Assembly: GCA_029781595.1 (NCBI GenBank)
Contig: JAKOWJ010000091.1
Coordinates: 1 to 33,259 of the forward strand
Direction: 5' to 3'
DNA: 33,259 bases
DNA from: Pseudomonadota bacterium
GTDB taxonomy: Bacteria > Pseudomonadota > Gammaproteobacteria > Burkholderiales > Usitatibacteraceae
This document shows positions 32,366 to 33,259 of the stretch, piece after piece. How positions within the stretch are numbered: the stretch's first letter is position 1; the number at the start of each line of letters is the position of its first letter. Both the position numbers and the translations under genes were made by a program. The notes beneath the pieces were generated by a model. It had not been told where the DNA came from. It worked only from the letters and a program-made list of their open reading frames with translations, and did not search any database.

Positions 32366-33259
32366 TCGAGCCTCCCGTCGCACTTCGAGCGGCCGTGCGT
32401 GATCCAGTGCTCGAACTCGTCGCGGTACTTGTTGAGGATGCCCACCGTCGCGTAGCCGGCGGCGTCCCCCATGCCGCAGATCGTCGTGCCGTCGTTGGCC
32501 TCGCTGATGGCGTACAGGCGCTCGATGTCCTCCAGGCGCCCCTGCCCGGCGACGATGCGGTCGATGATGCGGTGCATCCAGCCCATGCCCTCGCGGCACG
32601 GCGTGCACTGCCCGCAGGACTCGTGGTGGTAGAAGCGCAGCAGCACCTGCAGGAAGCGCACCATGCACGTGCCCTCGGCCACCGCGATCATGCCCCCGGA
32701 GCCCAGGCCGGAGCCGGCGGGGTTCACGGACTCGTGGCTGAGCGTGAGCGGCTCGATCTCGGCGCGCGTGAGCACCTTGGTGGAGATGCCGCCGGGCACC
32801 ACGCACTTGAGCTTCGCCCCGTGCAGCATGCCGCCGCAGTCCTCGTCGAGGAACTTCGCCCAGGGGTAGCCGTACTCGACCTCGTAGACGCCGGGCCGCG
32901 CGATGTGGCCGGAGATCGACACGAGCTGCGTGCCCGGGCTCTTGGGCGTGCCCACCTTGCGGAACTCCTCGGCGCCCATGCGGATGATGCCGGTGATGTT
33001 GGCGAGCGACTCCACGTTGTTGATGACCGTGGGCTTCTGGAAGAGGCCGCGGACGGTGAGGCGCGGCGGGCGGTTCCTCGGGTAGGGCTTCCGGCCCTCG
33101 ATCGAGGTGATGAGCCCGGAGGCCTCGCCACAGACATAGGAACCCGCGCCGCGGTACACGACGAGGTCGAGCGCGAACTCGCTGCCGAAGACGGGCTTGC
33201 CCAGGAGCCCCGCGGCGTAGGCCTCGTCGACGGCGCCCTGGATGCGGCGGTAGGGAAGG
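32353..33259 (-). CDS. nuoF: NADH-quinone oxidoreductase subunit F (partial, runs off right edge)
   Basis: The C-terminal 301 residues of the NADH- and FMN-binding subunit; the N-terminus lies beyond 33259. The first residues visible are YRRIQGAVDEAYAAGLLGK. FMN/NADH stretches RGAGSYVCGEASGLITSIEG and PTVINNVESLANI are present, with EASGL where many NuoF have EETAL. The N3 4Fe-4S site is ESCGQCTPCREG plus a later Cys in TTICGMGDAAG. Downstream gene order F-G-H-I-J-K-L-M-N is canonical, so nuoA-E are expected off the right edge. Confidence 0.96.

Overview
The window is about 33 kb of very GC-rich, densely packed bacterial chromosome with 31 complete or partial protein genes, a possible further gene start at the left edge, and one tRNA. 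The gene set (lipoproteins, an OmpA-type protein, a TonB-dependent receptor, periplasmic cytochrome c, tryptophan 2,3-dioxygenase of the beta-proteobacterial type) points to a Gram-negative Pseudomonadota, probably a beta-proteobacterium able to live with little or no oxygen. The complex I subunits look less beta-proteobacterial (long NuoI, very short NuoG), so the placement is an inference.

Left part (1-7116): an ECF sigma factor gene (-) faces a DsrE-like periplasmic protein gene (+). Between them lie two divergent promoter-like sequences with the same -35 (GGAATAA), the same 15-nt spacer and near-identical -10 elements. Then, all on +, come tryptophan 2,3-dioxygenase, a CYTH-CHAD protein, a small c-type cytochrome, polyphosphate:AMP phosphotransferase and an MscS channel with a cyclic-nucleotide-binding domain. 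CYTH-CHAD and the phosphotransferase suggest a polyphosphate theme.

Middle part (7125-12114): a partner-switching signalling set. An RsbW-like kinase/anti-sigma (-) diverges from a FecR-domain protein and an OmpA-type lipoprotein (+). These converge on a (-) operon of STAS antagonist, metallo-beta-lactamase-fold protein and CHASE2-PP2C (RsbU/SpoIIE-type) phosphatase. All three classical partner-switch roles plus candidate envelope components sit within 5 kb. A Tat-type lipoprotein amidohydrolase (+) follows.

13479-18593 (-): a ferritin-like diiron protein and a three-subunit pyruvate-type 2-oxoacid:ferredoxin oxidoreductase (gamma, alpha, beta). Its fourth gene is a GltD-like FAD/NADPH protein with extra 4Fe-4S clusters in place of a small ferredoxin. 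A perfect TTGAC-N4-GTCAA (Crp/Fnr-type) box lies upstream of the first gene.

18679-19083: tRNA-Phe(GAA) with its terminator. An 86-bp direct repeat copies the tRNA 3' half plus terminator downstream, and a 29-bp repeat copies its 5' end upstream. The spacers between repeats carry strong hairpins. This looks like the scar of an integration or of local tandem duplication.

Right part (19188-33259): a TonB-dependent receptor, an OmpR-type regulator with a degenerate receiver domain, a stand-alone LytTR regulator, then nuoF-N of complex I (-) with tight, mostly ATGA-type overlaps; nuoF runs off the right edge.
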